DNA of 7,950 nucleotides from Hirschia sp964351655 (GTDB lineage Bacteria > Pseudomonadota > Alphaproteobacteria > Caulobacterales > Hyphomonadaceae), in the NCBI GenBank assembly GCA_964351655.1, contig CAYGPD010000073.1, forward strand, positions 1 to 7,950, given 5' to 3'. Below are positions 1 to 6,707 of this stretch, piece after piece; the first letter of the stretch is position 1; each line of letters opens with the position of its first letter. The notes beneath the pieces were generated by a model. It was not told the origin of the DNA and did not search any database. It saw nothing but the letters and a program-made list of their open reading frames with translations. The position numbers and the translations under genes are program-made.

Positions 1-28
1 CTGTAATAAAACAAGAAGGCCCGCTCTT

Positions 29-1261
29 ATGCCCATTCAGGTTGCCAATCAAGTCCCTAATACAAAGTTTACCAATAACGAAGTTTTGCAAAACTCTGGA
101 AAAACACTTCAAAAAGCGACTGGAGCTATCGCACTTGCAGATGGCACTATCATTTTTGGACGTGGTTCTGGAGCAACTGGAACTGTTGTCGGTGAGTTAT
201 GTTTCAACACCTCTATCACTGGTTATCAGGAAATCCTGACGGATCCGTCCTATAACAATCAAATCGTAATGTTCACATTTCCTCATGTAGGGAATGTGGG
301 AGCAAATGACGAAGACAACGAAGAAAGCAGCATCAACGGCGAAGCAGCTGCTCGCGGCGCTATCTTTAGAGCTCATCCGACCCCTCCAGCGAATTGGCGC
401 TCTAAAGATCACCTTGGGGCCTGGTTACGAAAAAAGGGTATCGTGGGTATCTCAGGCGTCGACACACGCGCCCTCACCCGCCGCATTCGCGAAGGCGGCA
501 TGCAGAAAGTTGCAATTGTCCACGCTCCTGATGGTGTCATAGATAAAGCTGCTCTTCTTGCAACAGCTCGTGCATGGGGCGGTGTTGAAGGTGCTGACCT
601 CGCTAAAGATGTAAGTACGACAGAACGATTTGAAACGTCCGAAGATCTCTGGCACATAGTAGATGGCTATAAAAACACAGATGCAGCAACCTATCATGTT
701 GTTGTCGTTGACTTCGGCGTAAAGAAAAACATTCTGCGTAACCTTGCTAGTGTAGGTGCACGCGCCACTGTAGTTCCTGCCACGACATCTGCGGATGACA
801 TCCTTGCTTTAAATCCAGATGGAATTGTACTTTCAAACGGGCCGGGAGATCCAGCCGCTACCGCAGTGCATGCAGCCCCAATGATCCGCCAACTGATAGA
901 TTCGAACAAACCAATCCTTGGCATTTGTATCGGACATCAACTCCTTGCATTGAGTCTTGGTGCTAAAACTATGAAAATGGCGACAGGCCATCACGGTGCG
1001 AACCACCCTGTGAAAGACTTGGATACTGGAAAAGTCGAAATCGTTTCAATGAATCACGGCTTCACAGTGGACCCAACCACCCTGCCAGAAGGCGTGATCC
1101 AGTCTCACGTGTCACTTTTTGACGGCACAAATTCAGGGCTGAAAGTTGTCGGAAAACCGATTATTTCAGTACAACATCACCCCGAAGCAAGCCCAGGACC
1201 GCAAGATTCATTTTACCTCTTCAAGCGTTTCGCAGACCTCATGAAATCATCAGCATGCTGA
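29..1261 (+). CDS. carA: Carbamoyl-phosphate synthase small (glutaminase) subunit
   Basis: CarA hydrolyses glutamine and passes ammonia to CarB for carbamoyl phosphate synthesis in the cytoplasm, the shared first step of arginine and pyrimidine synthesis. The N-terminal CPSase small-chain domain (about residues 30-180) carries GELCFNTSITGYQEILTDPS and GNVGANDEDNEE. The C-terminal class I glutamine amidotransferase domain (about 222-405) shows SNGPGDP, the nucleophile Cys300 in GICIGHQ, GHHGANHPV at 320-328, and His384/Glu386 in HHPEASPGP, so the catalytic triad is complete. At 410 residues it is about 28 longer than E. coli CarA, mostly through a poorly conserved N-terminal tail of about 25 residues. 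The ATG at 29 follows AAGAAGG (13-19) with a 9-nt spacer, and the next in-frame Met is residue 81, inside the conserved domain. The promoter lies outside the window. Its partner carB starts about 5.5 kb downstream. Confidence 0.97.
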   Translation: MPIQVANQVPNTKFTNNEVLQNSGKTLQKATGAIALADGTIIFGRGSGATGTVVGELCFNTSITGYQEILTDPSYNNQIVMFTFPHVGNVGANDEDNEESSINGEAAARGAIFRAHPTPPANWRSKDHLGAWLRKKGIVGISGVDTRALTRRIREGGMQKVAIVHAPDGVIDKAALLATARAWGGVEGADLAKDVSTTERFETSEDLWHIVDGYKNTDAATYHVVVVDFGVKKNILRNLASVGARATVVPATTSADDILALNPDGIVLSNGPGDPAATAVHAAPMIRQLIDSNKPILGICIGHQLLALSLGAKTMKMATGHHGANHPVKDLDTGKVEIVSMNHGFTVDPTTLPEGVIQSHVSLFDGTNSGLKVVGKPIISVQHHPEASPGPQDSFYLFKRFADLMKSSAC

Positions 1262-1279
1262 TTAAATACATTTATGAAG

Positions 1280-1301
1280 GTTTTGTGGCACTGCGCAAAA
1301 C
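1280..1301 (+). other. Stem-loop just downstream of carA
   Basis: GTTTTGTG (1280-1287) and CGCAAAAC (1294-1301) pair over 8 bp with one G-T wobble, closing a 6-nt loop. It begins 19 nt after the carA stop codon. No T-run follows, so it is not a classic intrinsic terminator; it may stabilise the 3' end of the carA transcript or act as a weak terminator. This is read directly from the sequence; the role is inferred. Confidence 0.35.
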
Positions 1302-1310
1302 TGCTTGCGG

Positions 1311-1387
1311 GCCTAAAAATTAAATGCCATTCGACATGAAAACGAAGGGGGAGCCTTTCGTTTTCGTGTGGAGTCGAAGATTTAGGC
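1311..1387 (+). promoter_or_regulatory. Nested stem structure in the leader of the PiT-like gene
   Basis: Three inverted repeats are nested. The outer stem is GCCTAAA (1311-1317) with TTTAGGC (1381-1387). The middle stem is TTCGA (1330-1334) with TCGAA (1374-1378). The inner hairpin has arms 1338-1349 and 1354-1365 (12 bp, one G-T) around the loop GGAG, and extends outward by 3 pairs (1335-1337 with 1366-1368). The right arm of the outer stem overlaps the purine-rich TTTAGGCGGG, the likely ribosome-binding site for the ATG at 1398. Folding as RNA could therefore hide that site. The inner hairpin alone could also work as a terminator for carA, although no T-run follows it. I do not recognise a known riboswitch class. 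Confidence 0.45.
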
Positions 1388-1397
1388 GGGCTGTTTG

Positions 1398-2597
1398 ATG
1401 GAAATTCTGGGCACGAATATATGGGCAGTTATAGGTTTTGCCTTCGCAGCCTATGCGGTTGTCGGAAACGATGCACTCCAAACCCTTGGAACATTCATCA
1501 ACTCAAATCGACGCCTACCATGGTGGGTGCTTTATTTATTTGCTGTTTCCATTCTACTCGTAACATTTTATTGGGGTTGGCAGATATCTCAAGGTGACGT
1601 GTCTTGGGGTAAACTAGACAACACATCTAAGTTTCCAATTTTTGAAGTGCATTGGTACCACGTTCTTCCACCAATGGTACTGTTGCTACTTACACGCCTT
1701 GGAATCCCTGTTTCCACAACGTTCATGGTATTAGCCACTTTCGCTACCATGTCCGGCATGTATTCCATGCTCACTAAGTCGCTGATGGGTTATGCAGCTG
1801 CCTTTATTACGGGTGGACTTATATATGCGGCCCTCGCGCCTACGCTTGAGCGCTGGTTCTTAAAAACCGCCGATAGTCAGCACAACCCTATTTGGGTTGT
1901 TCTGCAATGGGTGACCACAGGTTACCTCTGGGGTGTTTGGCTCATTCAAGACTTTGCCAATATCTTCGTTTACCTTCCAAGAAACCTCCCAGATGCATTT
2001 AATGTTGGCGGAGAAATTGTTCAGGCAAGTTCAAAAAGCGCACAAGCCATTGTGGACAAATGTGCATCCCTCTTCGTGGGCCAATCAGACGCTATTGAAA
2101 CGTGTTTGTCAGGGGTTACAATTGCCTCCCGCGCAAACAACCTAAGCTTTCTCAATGCAACGCTCGGCATGGCTTTAATCGCCGTTTTTCTTTTGATCAC
2201 ATTCGCAAACCGCGGTGGACCAGTTCAAAAAATTCTTCTCACAAAAACTTCCGTGACCGACATTCGTTCAGCCACAGTGATCGACTTTATCTACGCTACT
2301 CTTTTATTCGCTTTCTCTGGAAACCTTCAAGATTTTGGTATCCCTATTTCAAAAGTGCCAATGTCAACAACTTGGGTCTTCTTGGGGTTAATTGCAGGCC
2401 GTGAGTTTGCTATTGCGACACTGGACAAAGTACGCTCCACAGGTGCTACCGCTAAAATCGTTGGGATGGATTTAGCAAAAGCGACACTTGGTATTGTCAT
2501 CTCAGTCGTCCTCGCGCTTTCAATGCCCTATCTGGCACAACAATTTAATGGGAACAGTGACGAAATCTCATCTCCCCTAGAAATGCCTTCACAATAA
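1398..2597 (+). CDS. Polytopic membrane protein, remote PiT/PHO4 phosphate-transporter relative
   Basis: This is an inner-membrane protein of 399 residues with many hydrophobic segments (for example 10-22, 43-60, 88-100, 131-148, 165-190, 255-270, 295-306, 322-340, 362-380). Two internal halves carry signatures resembling PiT inorganic phosphate transporters. In the first half, GNDALQTLGT (23-32) resembles the family's GANDVANAxGT and GIPVSTT (102-108) resembles GxPVSTTH. In the second half, IQDFANIF (183-190) and VPMSTT (320-325) take the same places. His after STT is replaced by Phe or Trp. I infer ion-coupled anion transport, possibly of phosphate; the substrate is not shown. A TTG at 1395 directly precedes the ATG, but ATG 1398 after TTTAGGCGGG is preferred. 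It is the first gene after carA, with a structured leader. Confidence 0.72.
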   Translation: MEILGTNIWAVIGFAFAAYAVVGNDALQTLGTFINSNRRLPWWVLYLFAVSILLVTFYWGWQISQGDVSWGKLDNTSKFPIFEVHWYHVLPPMVLLLLTRLGIPVSTTFMVLATFATMSGMYSMLTKSLMGYAAAFITGGLIYAALAPTLERWFLKTADSQHNPIWVVLQWVTTGYLWGVWLIQDFANIFVYLPRNLPDAFNVGGEIVQASSKSAQAIVDKCASLFVGQSDAIETCLSGVTIASRANNLSFLNATLGMALIAVFLLITFANRGGPVQKILLTKTSVTDIRSATVIDFIYATLLFAFSGNLQDFGIPISKVPMSTTWVFLGLIAGREFAIATLDKVRSTGATAKIVGMDLAKATLGIVISVVLALSMPYLAQQFNGNSDEISSPLEMPSQ

Positions 2598-2619
2598 AGA
2601 TGGCTTGAACGCTTACACT

Positions 2620-2659
2620 CCATCCAGCTTTGGTATGTCTCCATACTTTTAAATGATGG
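2620..2659 (+). terminator. Weak terminator-like hairpin after the PiT-like gene
   Basis: GTATG (2633-2637) pairs with CATAC (2642-2646) around the loop TCTC, and TTTT (2647-2650) follows directly. An outer CCATC (2620-2624) and GATGG (2655-2659) could also pair. The stem is only 5 bp and A/T-rich, so this is a tentative intrinsic terminator separating the PiT-like gene from the next one. Confidence 0.3.
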
Positions 2660-2707
2660 TTGTATATTCAAAATAACTCCCCTACCAATATTTACTCATG
2701 TTTGTTG

Positions 2708-2713
2708 AAGGGG
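2708..2713 (+). promoter_or_regulatory. Ribosome-binding site that sets the DUF2059-like start
   Basis: AAGGGG lies 8 nt before the ATG at 2722 and inside the longer reading frame that begins at ATG 2698. It supports the internal start, which also places a clean signal peptide at the N terminus. The same AAGGGG core precedes the protease gene and the receiver-like gene in this window. Confidence 0.6.
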
Positions 2714-2721
2714 TTGGGAAT

Positions 2722-3264
2722 ATGAAAAACATATTTAAAACGACATGCGTAACTATTGGGGTGCTAACATGTAGCTACATGTCCCCCGCTTGGGCAGATG
2801 CCCAAGAAGACGCAAACTTCATTGCAAGCAAACTCGCATCTGACGATGTCATAGCTGTTCAGCTGGAGGCTATCAGAGGCATCCTAACACCTACCCTCCA
2901 AGTGCAGTTGGAACAGTCTGGTATAAGGCTATCACCTAGCTCCCTACGGATATTTACAGATCTATTCGTAGAAGAATTCTCGGTTGTATTCATAAACGAA
3001 TTCCGCAAAATAACCGAACAAACTTATATTGAACATCTATCTGCTTCAGAGTTAGCCGATTTTCGCGCCTTTTTGGAATCCGACTCAGGTAAAGTTTACG
3101 CAGAAAAACAAGCTGATATTCTTACCAGCCTCACAAAAGCTGGCGAACTAGTTGGAATGAAAGCCGGCGTAGAAGCTGCACCTAGAATCCAAAAGCGACT
3201 GGATAGCAATGAAGATCTAGGCTTCTCAAAATCCGAGCTTGAAGCTCTGCGAGGGCTAAACTAA
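2722..3264 (+). CDS. Secreted DUF2059-like protein
   Basis: This is a predicted periplasmic protein of 180 residues, mostly alpha-helical. Residues 1-25 form a signal peptide: a basic start (MKNIFK), a hydrophobic stretch, and a cleavage site after PAWA, before Asp26. The region TYIEHLSASELADFRAFLES (101-120) followed by DSGKVYAEKQ resembles the DUF2059 pattern, in which an acidic 'S.EEL..l..Fy.s..G' segment is followed by a helix of conserved small residues. DUF2059 proteins have no established biochemical activity, so none is assigned. An upstream ATG at 2698 would add 8 residues before the signal peptide; 2722 is chosen for its AAGGGG site and the signal peptide geometry. The gene stands alone after the PiT-like gene and converges on the M48 protease gene, with 7 nt between the stop codons. 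Confidence 0.75.
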   Translation: MKNIFKTTCVTIGVLTCSYMSPAWADAQEDANFIASKLASDDVIAVQLEAIRGILTPTLQVQLEQSGIRLSPSSLRIFTDLFVEEFSVVFINEFRKITEQTYIEHLSASELADFRAFLESDSGKVYAEKQADILTSLTKAGELVGMKAGVEAAPRIQKRLDSNEDLGFSKSELEALRGLN

Positions 3265-3271
3265 CCCCTCT

Positions 3272-4237
3272 CTACCGCGCAGGCAAAGGTCCGCACTTTT
3301 GCTCATATAGCTCAATATATTGCGGCATAACATCGATAAAAGCCTGCGCGCGCTTTTCTGGATCTGGGTGAGTGGACATAATCTCTGATTGGCGCTGACC
3401 GCCCCCCAGTTGAGCCATACGTCCCCAAAGCTCAGGAGCCTCACGGGGATCATAGCACGCACGCGTTAGCAACTCTAAGCCAATCATGTCTGCTTCGCTT
3501 TCATGTGCACGGGAGAACGGTTTCATAACGCCTACATCTGCGCCCATACCAAAAGCTCCCATAACTGCACGTTGGGCACCCGCGCCCATATCTCCAACAC
3601 TAGCCCCAACCGCCATTTGACCAAATTGCATCATCTTAGCTTGGCTCATTCGCTCTGCCCCATGACGCGCAAGCGCATGACCAATCTCATGCCCCATAAT
3701 TACAGCTATTCCATCTTTATTTGCAGCAGTCGGTAATATCCCCGTATAAAACGCCACCTTCCCGCCAGGTAAACAAAAGGCGTTAGGCGTATCAGAAGAA
3801 ATAACCTGAAACTCCCATTGGAATTTATCTGCAAGCGTCCCCCAAGAAGGTATTCCTCCTGCACTTTTGCCCATTCCCATTAGTGGTGCACCTTCTTGCT
3901 CCCACTCTATCGCTGCACGCGCGATATCTTCTCCTACCTTATTCACGATTTGCACAACTTCGCGTTCATCTAGCGAACAGGCGTCTACCCCTCGACCGCA
4001 TAAAACAGGTTCAGATTGTAGAATTTGCATATAAGACTGGTCACCCAGCGCGACTTCCTGCTCCACTGACATCGTCACCATTTGCTTGCGACCTGAAATT
4101 CCAGTTTTCTGATTGGAAAACCAATAAAACGCCAACCCAGCTATCACCAGTCCAATAATTGGGAGACGACCACCTAAAGCACTAAGAAGTCCACCCCGGC
4201 TAGAACGCTGTCCTCGTGAGTATGTTGGAATACGCAT
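3272..4237 (-). CDS. Membrane-anchored M48 family zinc metalloprotease
   Basis: This 321-residue protein has a short basic N terminus and one hydrophobic segment at about 25-41 that should anchor it in the inner membrane, with the protease in the periplasm. The catalytic domain (about 60-305) shows NAFCLPGGKVAFYTGIL (152-168), the zinc motif HEIGHALARHG (183-193; His183, Glu184, His187), and the third ligand Glu246 in HESEAD. STHPDPEKR (288-296) is the usual C-terminal M48 motif. The layout resembles the LoiP/Oma1-like M48C branch of envelope quality-control proteases; the substrate is unknown. A glycine- and methionine-rich stretch (203-238) lies between the zinc motif and the third ligand. 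The start is supported by AAGGGGAG at 4243-4250 with a 5-nt spacer. It is divergent from the metallo-hydrolase gene and ends in TAG. Confidence 0.9.
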   Translation of the reverse strand: MRIPTYSRGQRSSRGGLLSALGGRLPIIGLVIAGLAFYWFSNQKTGISGRKQMVTMSVEQEVALGDQSYMQILQSEPVLCGRGVDACSLDEREVVQIVNKVGEDIARAAIEWEQEGAPLMGMGKSAGGIPSWGTLADKFQWEFQVISSDTPNAFCLPGGKVAFYTGILPTAANKDGIAVIMGHEIGHALARHGAERMSQAKMMQFGQMAVGASVGDMGAGAQRAVMGAFGMGADVGVMKPFSRAHESEADMIGLELLTRACYDPREAPELWGRMAQLGGGQRQSEIMSTHPDPEKRAQAFIDVMPQYIELYEQKCGPLPAR

Positions 4238-4323
4238 GCAGTCTCCCCTTGAACCTTAGAACGTCTTCAAATCATTTACGCTGAACATAGCCTACACTTT
4301 TAAGGAATTAAAATACTTCTTAT

Positions 4324-4333
4324 CAGCTAGCTG
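4324..4333. promoter_or_regulatory. Perfect 10-bp palindrome in the divergent promoter region
   Basis: CAGCTAGCTG is a perfect palindrome centred 59 bp upstream of the hydrolase ATG and 91 bp upstream of the protease ATG. It lies 27 bp centre to centre from a second, longer palindrome. It could be half of a regulator-binding pair; no regulator can be named. Confidence 0.3.
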
Positions 4334-4347
4334 CATTTCTTAATTCG

Positions 4348-4363
4348 TTGCCATGCATTGCAA
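4348..4363. promoter_or_regulatory. 16-bp imperfect palindrome, candidate operator
   Basis: TTGCCATGCATTGCAA reads TTGCAATGCATGGCAA on the other strand, so 14 of 16 positions are symmetric around the core ATGCAT, with intact TTGC and GCAA ends. It lies 24 bp before ATG 4388, where a bound dimer could block transcription or initiation of the hydrolase gene. No convincing -35/-10 pair was found in this 150-bp divergent region. Confidence 0.4.
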
Positions 4364-4387
4364 GCCCGTTTTATGGCGATATAACCG

Positions 4388-5125
4388 ATGCTCTATGTTA
4401 ACAATCTTGAAATGTTCCATATGCCCGCCACACCATCAGATCCCGCCAACCACCAAGCAAACGCACCTATTCCGTTCAAGGTGCAGATTATACCTGTTAC
4501 GCCGTTGCAGCAAAATTGCTCATTAATTTTTGACGAAAAAAGCAAAGAGGCTGTATTTGTAGATCCGGGCGGAGATGTAGAACAGCTGGAAGCCGCGCTT
4601 AAACACTTTGATCTAAAGCTTACAAAAATATGGCTGACACATGGTCATCTAGATCATGCCGGCGCTGCACAAGCACTCAAGGAATCATGGAATGTGAAAA
4701 TTGAAGGGCCACATGAAGATGATCAATGGCTCCTTGATGATATTGAACGACAGGGTGCAAAATATGGCATTACCGACGGCCGCAACACCCGTTCAGACCG
4801 CTACCTTTCAGATGAAGATACACTCGAGTTCGCAGGACATACATTTGGAATTGTTCACTGTCCCGGACACACACCTGGGCATATCGTCATTTACAATAAC
4901 GCCGCAAAACTTGCTTTTGTGGGAGATGTAATATTTCACGGATCGATTGGGCGCACAGACTTTCCACGCGGTAACCATCAAGATCTACTTGATTCCATTA
5001 CCCAAAAGCTATGGCCGCTAGGAAACGATATGCGTTTCATCCCTGGGCACGGTCAAATGAGCACATTCGGACAAGAGCGCCTTACTAATGGCTTCGTTGC
5101 TGATTCTATTCTAGCCAAACGATAA
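4388..5125 (+). CDS. gloC: Metallo-beta-lactamase-fold hydrolase, GloC/YcbL type (glyoxalase II-like)
   Basis: This cytoplasmic hydrolase is expected to cleave S-lactoylglutathione-type thioesters, as E. coli GloC (YcbL) does. The body from residue 30 tracks that family closely: IIPVTPLQQNCSLIF (34-48), VDPGGD (58-63), the metal motif THGHLDH (84-90; His85, His87, Asp89, His90), His161 in HCPGHTPGH, bridging Asp180 in GDVIFHGSIGR, DFPRGNH (191-197), and His221 in FIPGHG. All usual metal ligands are present. The protein is 245 residues against about 215 in E. coli; the extra is an unconserved N-terminal tail of about 30 residues. Start choice is uncertain: ATGs at 4388, 4412 and 4421 are in frame and none has a strong ribosome-binding site. 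It is divergent from the protease gene and converges on the receiver-like gene, 6 nt apart. Confidence 0.88.
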   Translation: MLYVNNLEMFHMPATPSDPANHQANAPIPFKVQIIPVTPLQQNCSLIFDEKSKEAVFVDPGGDVEQLEAALKHFDLKLTKIWLTHGHLDHAGAAQALKESWNVKIEGPHEDDQWLLDDIERQGAKYGITDGRNTRSDRYLSDEDTLEFAGHTFGIVHCPGHTPGHIVIYNNAAKLAFVGDVIFHGSIGRTDFPRGNHQDLLDSITQKLWPLGNDMRFIPGHGQMSTFGQERLTNGFVADSILAKR

Positions 5126-5131
5126 TCACAT

Positions 5132-5617
5132 CTATTCAGCGCGTCGTTCTTCGCCTTGATATCGAATATTATGGAGGCGTCGACGGCATGGTCCAAAATA
5201 CTGAGCCGTACGCACAAAAGCGCGGTTTCGTCCTACAAAGTGCACAAGCTGACGCCACAGATCATTACCCGTAAAAGGCAACGCCATTACTCCATCTACA
5301 CCACACCGTATCCCCTCTTGCACAATGCGACGAGATGGCGTCGATGTCATAAGTAGCACAACCGCATAGGGGTTTGATGCATCTTTTTCAGATCGAATCG
5401 CTTCAAGAAGCGGCGCGAGTGCCAACCCCGGCATGTGATTTATAATTATAATATCACGGTAGTTATGCCTAATGGCTTCTTTCAACTGACCAACTTCTTG
5501 AACAGCTTCAATTCGCTTAACGCCGAATGCTTCCAATGCTGTTTTCTCGAGATGGACCAAATTCTTATGGTGACTAAAGATTAGGACATCAATTGCATTC
5601 AGATTGGTCGCGCGCAC
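5132..5617 (-). CDS. Degenerate (pseudo-)receiver domain protein
   Basis: About 161 residues from the GTG at 5617 (166 from the ATG at 5632; numbering here follows the longer form). The fold pattern of a CheY-like receiver is recognisable: beta-1 AIDVLIF, beta-3 DIIIINHMPGL, beta-4 VVLLMTS and beta-5 VDGVMALPF. The phosphorylation chemistry is lost: Asn65 replaces the phospho-acceptor Asp in the 'D.MPG' position, Ser20/His21 replace the acidic pair, and Leu118 replaces the conserved Lys before Pro; only the switch Thr96 remains. It probably works without phosphorylation, through protein contacts. The C-terminal tail FVRTAQYFGPCRRR (139-152) resembles tails on other alphaproteobacterial receiver proteins, and it has no DNA-binding domain. 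It follows the lipoprotein gene on the same strand after about 117 bp and ends in TAG. Confidence 0.72.
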   Translation of the reverse strand: MRATNLNAIDVLIFSHHKNLVHLEKTALEAFGVKRIEAVQEVGQLKEAIRHNYRDIIIINHMPGLALAPLLEAIRSEKDASNPYAVVLLMTSTPSRRIVQEGIRCGVDGVMALPFTGNDLWRQLVHFVGRNRAFVRTAQYFGPCRRRLHNIRYQGEERRAE

Positions 5618-5622
5618 ATGAT

Positions 5623-5629
5623 CCCCTTT
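5623..5629 (-). promoter_or_regulatory. Ribosome-binding site favouring the GTG start of the receiver-like gene
   Basis: On the minus strand AAAGGGG (5629-5623) is followed by a 5-nt spacer and GTG at 5617. The longer ATG start at 5632 has only a weak purine stretch (GTAGAGAA) almost touching it, and this good site would lie inside its coding sequence. The GTG start also removes only five residues ahead of beta-1. Confidence 0.5.
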
Positions 5630-5650
5630 CATTTCTCTACTTACGTTTCA

Positions 5651-5680
5651 CCATTAATACAGGAAAAGTCTGCCATTAAT
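5651..5680. repeat. Direct repeat upstream of the receiver-like gene
   Basis: CCATTAAT occurs at 5651-5658 and again at 5673-5680, 22 bp apart, about two helical turns. The second copy is part of the palindrome CATTAATG. The pair lies 34-63 bp upstream of the GTG start, where a regulator could bind both copies on one DNA face. The spacing between TTAA elements does not match the CtrA consensus TTAA-N7-TTAA. Confidence 0.35.
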
Positions 5681-5734
5681 GAATTAACATCTATTGAATA
5701 GCTACACTGAAATCATCCCAAACAGGCATCAACA

Positions 5735-6430
5735 TTACTGATATCTACACAACCAGATTTGATTATTGTTCTCGCACTTTTTTATATCACACCCCAACTG
5801 GGTCGCACCCGCATTGTCACGTCCAAACGGACCTGCTTTCTGCGTAATCAAAGACTCAACAAATGTTTTGGGAGAAACATTCAACAATCGCGACTGACCT
5901 TTACTGTCCTTGCCGGCAGGCACCACATAAATTGCCTCCCCACTAGCGCTGTAAACTTTAGTCTCGGCAAAACTACACATACCTTCTGGCAGTTGCCTGA
6001 TTTGCAGTTGCGCACGTTGAGCTAGGCTCGTCGACCACTCCAGCCCTCTGGCTCCTTTTGCCTGCAAAGCATAGGTGTGCGCTTGAGTCGTTCCTGAGAG
6101 CTCATTGGGTTCTGGGAATTGTTTTTGTGCTGCCACCACACTTCCACCAGTTCGCACACCATTTGATATTTGAGCTTCAGGAATCGCCTTTTCACCCACC
6201 TTTGCAACAGGCGCAGTTGCAACCTTTGGTCCGAGTGAAAGGTCATCTTCAGGCTCAACAGGAGGAGGTGCTGGCTTCACTTCAACAGCTGGCGGCAAAG
6301 GAGGTGGTGCAATTTGGACACTTTCTGAAACAGTTTTGCATCCGGCGACAACAAACAAGCACCCCAAAATAATAATGCGTGGACCGAAACTCACACGACT
6401 AACTGATAATGTTTGTTCAAAATTTTTCAT
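5735..6430 (-). CDS. Proline-rich lipoprotein of unknown function
   Basis: A predicted envelope lipoprotein of 231 residues that I do not recognise as a named family. The N terminus has a basic and hydrophobic signal (about 18-30) ending in the lipobox VAGC, making Cys31 the lipidated residue. Residues 42-60 form a proline-rich linker (APPPLPP, PAPPPVEP), typical of a spacer away from the membrane. The C-terminal half (about 118-230) looks folded, with LEWSTSLAQRAQLQIRQLP, AIYVVPAGKD and SPKTFVESLI; Cys152, Cys214, Cys219 and Cys228 could form disulfides in the periplasm. The same frame extends to a TTG at 6457, but ATG 6430, preceded by GAGG with a 9-nt spacer, is preferred. A promoter-like sequence lies at 6502-6529. 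The receiver-like gene follows on the same strand. Confidence 0.75.
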   Translation of the reverse strand: MKNFEQTLSVSRVSFGPRIIILGCLFVVAGCKTVSESVQIAPPPLPPAVEVKPAPPPVEPEDDLSLGPKVATAPVAKVGEKAIPEAQISNGVRTGGSVVAAQKQFPEPNELSGTTQAHTYALQAKGARGLEWSTSLAQRAQLQIRQLPEGMCSFAETKVYSASGEAIYVVPAGKDSKGQSRLLNVSPKTFVESLITQKAGPFGRDNAGATQLGCDIKKCENNNQIWLCRYQ

Positions 6431-6501
6431 GATGCTCTGCCTCAAAGTCACACTCAATACTCAGGACACGGAACGAATCCGTACAAATAGTGCTTTCCAT
6501 T

Positions 6502-6529
6502 AGTATAAACGACTATAACCTAGCCTCAA
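6502..6529 (-). promoter_or_regulatory. Sigma-70-type promoter for the lipoprotein gene
   Basis: On the minus strand TTGAGG (6529-6524) and TATACT (6507-6502) are separated by 16 bp. The -10 box matches TATAAT at five of six positions and the -35 box matches TTGACA at four of six. Transcription would start near 6495, giving a leader of about 65 nt before ATG 6430. Confidence 0.5.
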
Positions 6530-6707
6530 ATAAGATTGAATTTCCAGTGATGATTATCTCCTTTGCCAATCGTTAAATCGGAGAAACAATGGTAACTTAA
6601 TGCCATCAACTCCGACCATCCAGCAAAAGAATCAAAATTAGATGCAAATTCGATAGCATATGTGGCTTGCACCAATACGCTCAGGAAGCTAAACCCACCA
6701 ACAATTT

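Noticed and set aside
2679..2713. CCCCT (2679-2683) pairing with AGGGG to mask the ribosome-binding site of the DUF2059-like gene
   Set aside because: A 5-bp pairing across 25 nt with no extension is easily a chance match.
3251..3270. GAGGG/CCCTC repeat between the convergent DUF2059-like and protease genes as a bidirectional terminator
   Set aside because: It is only a 5-bp stem with a 10-nt loop and no T-run on either side, which is too weak to call.
5654..5687. TTAA elements upstream of the receiver-like gene as a CtrA-binding site
   Set aside because: The gaps between TTAA elements are 18 and 4 nt, not the 7 nt of the CtrA consensus TTAA-N7-TTAA.
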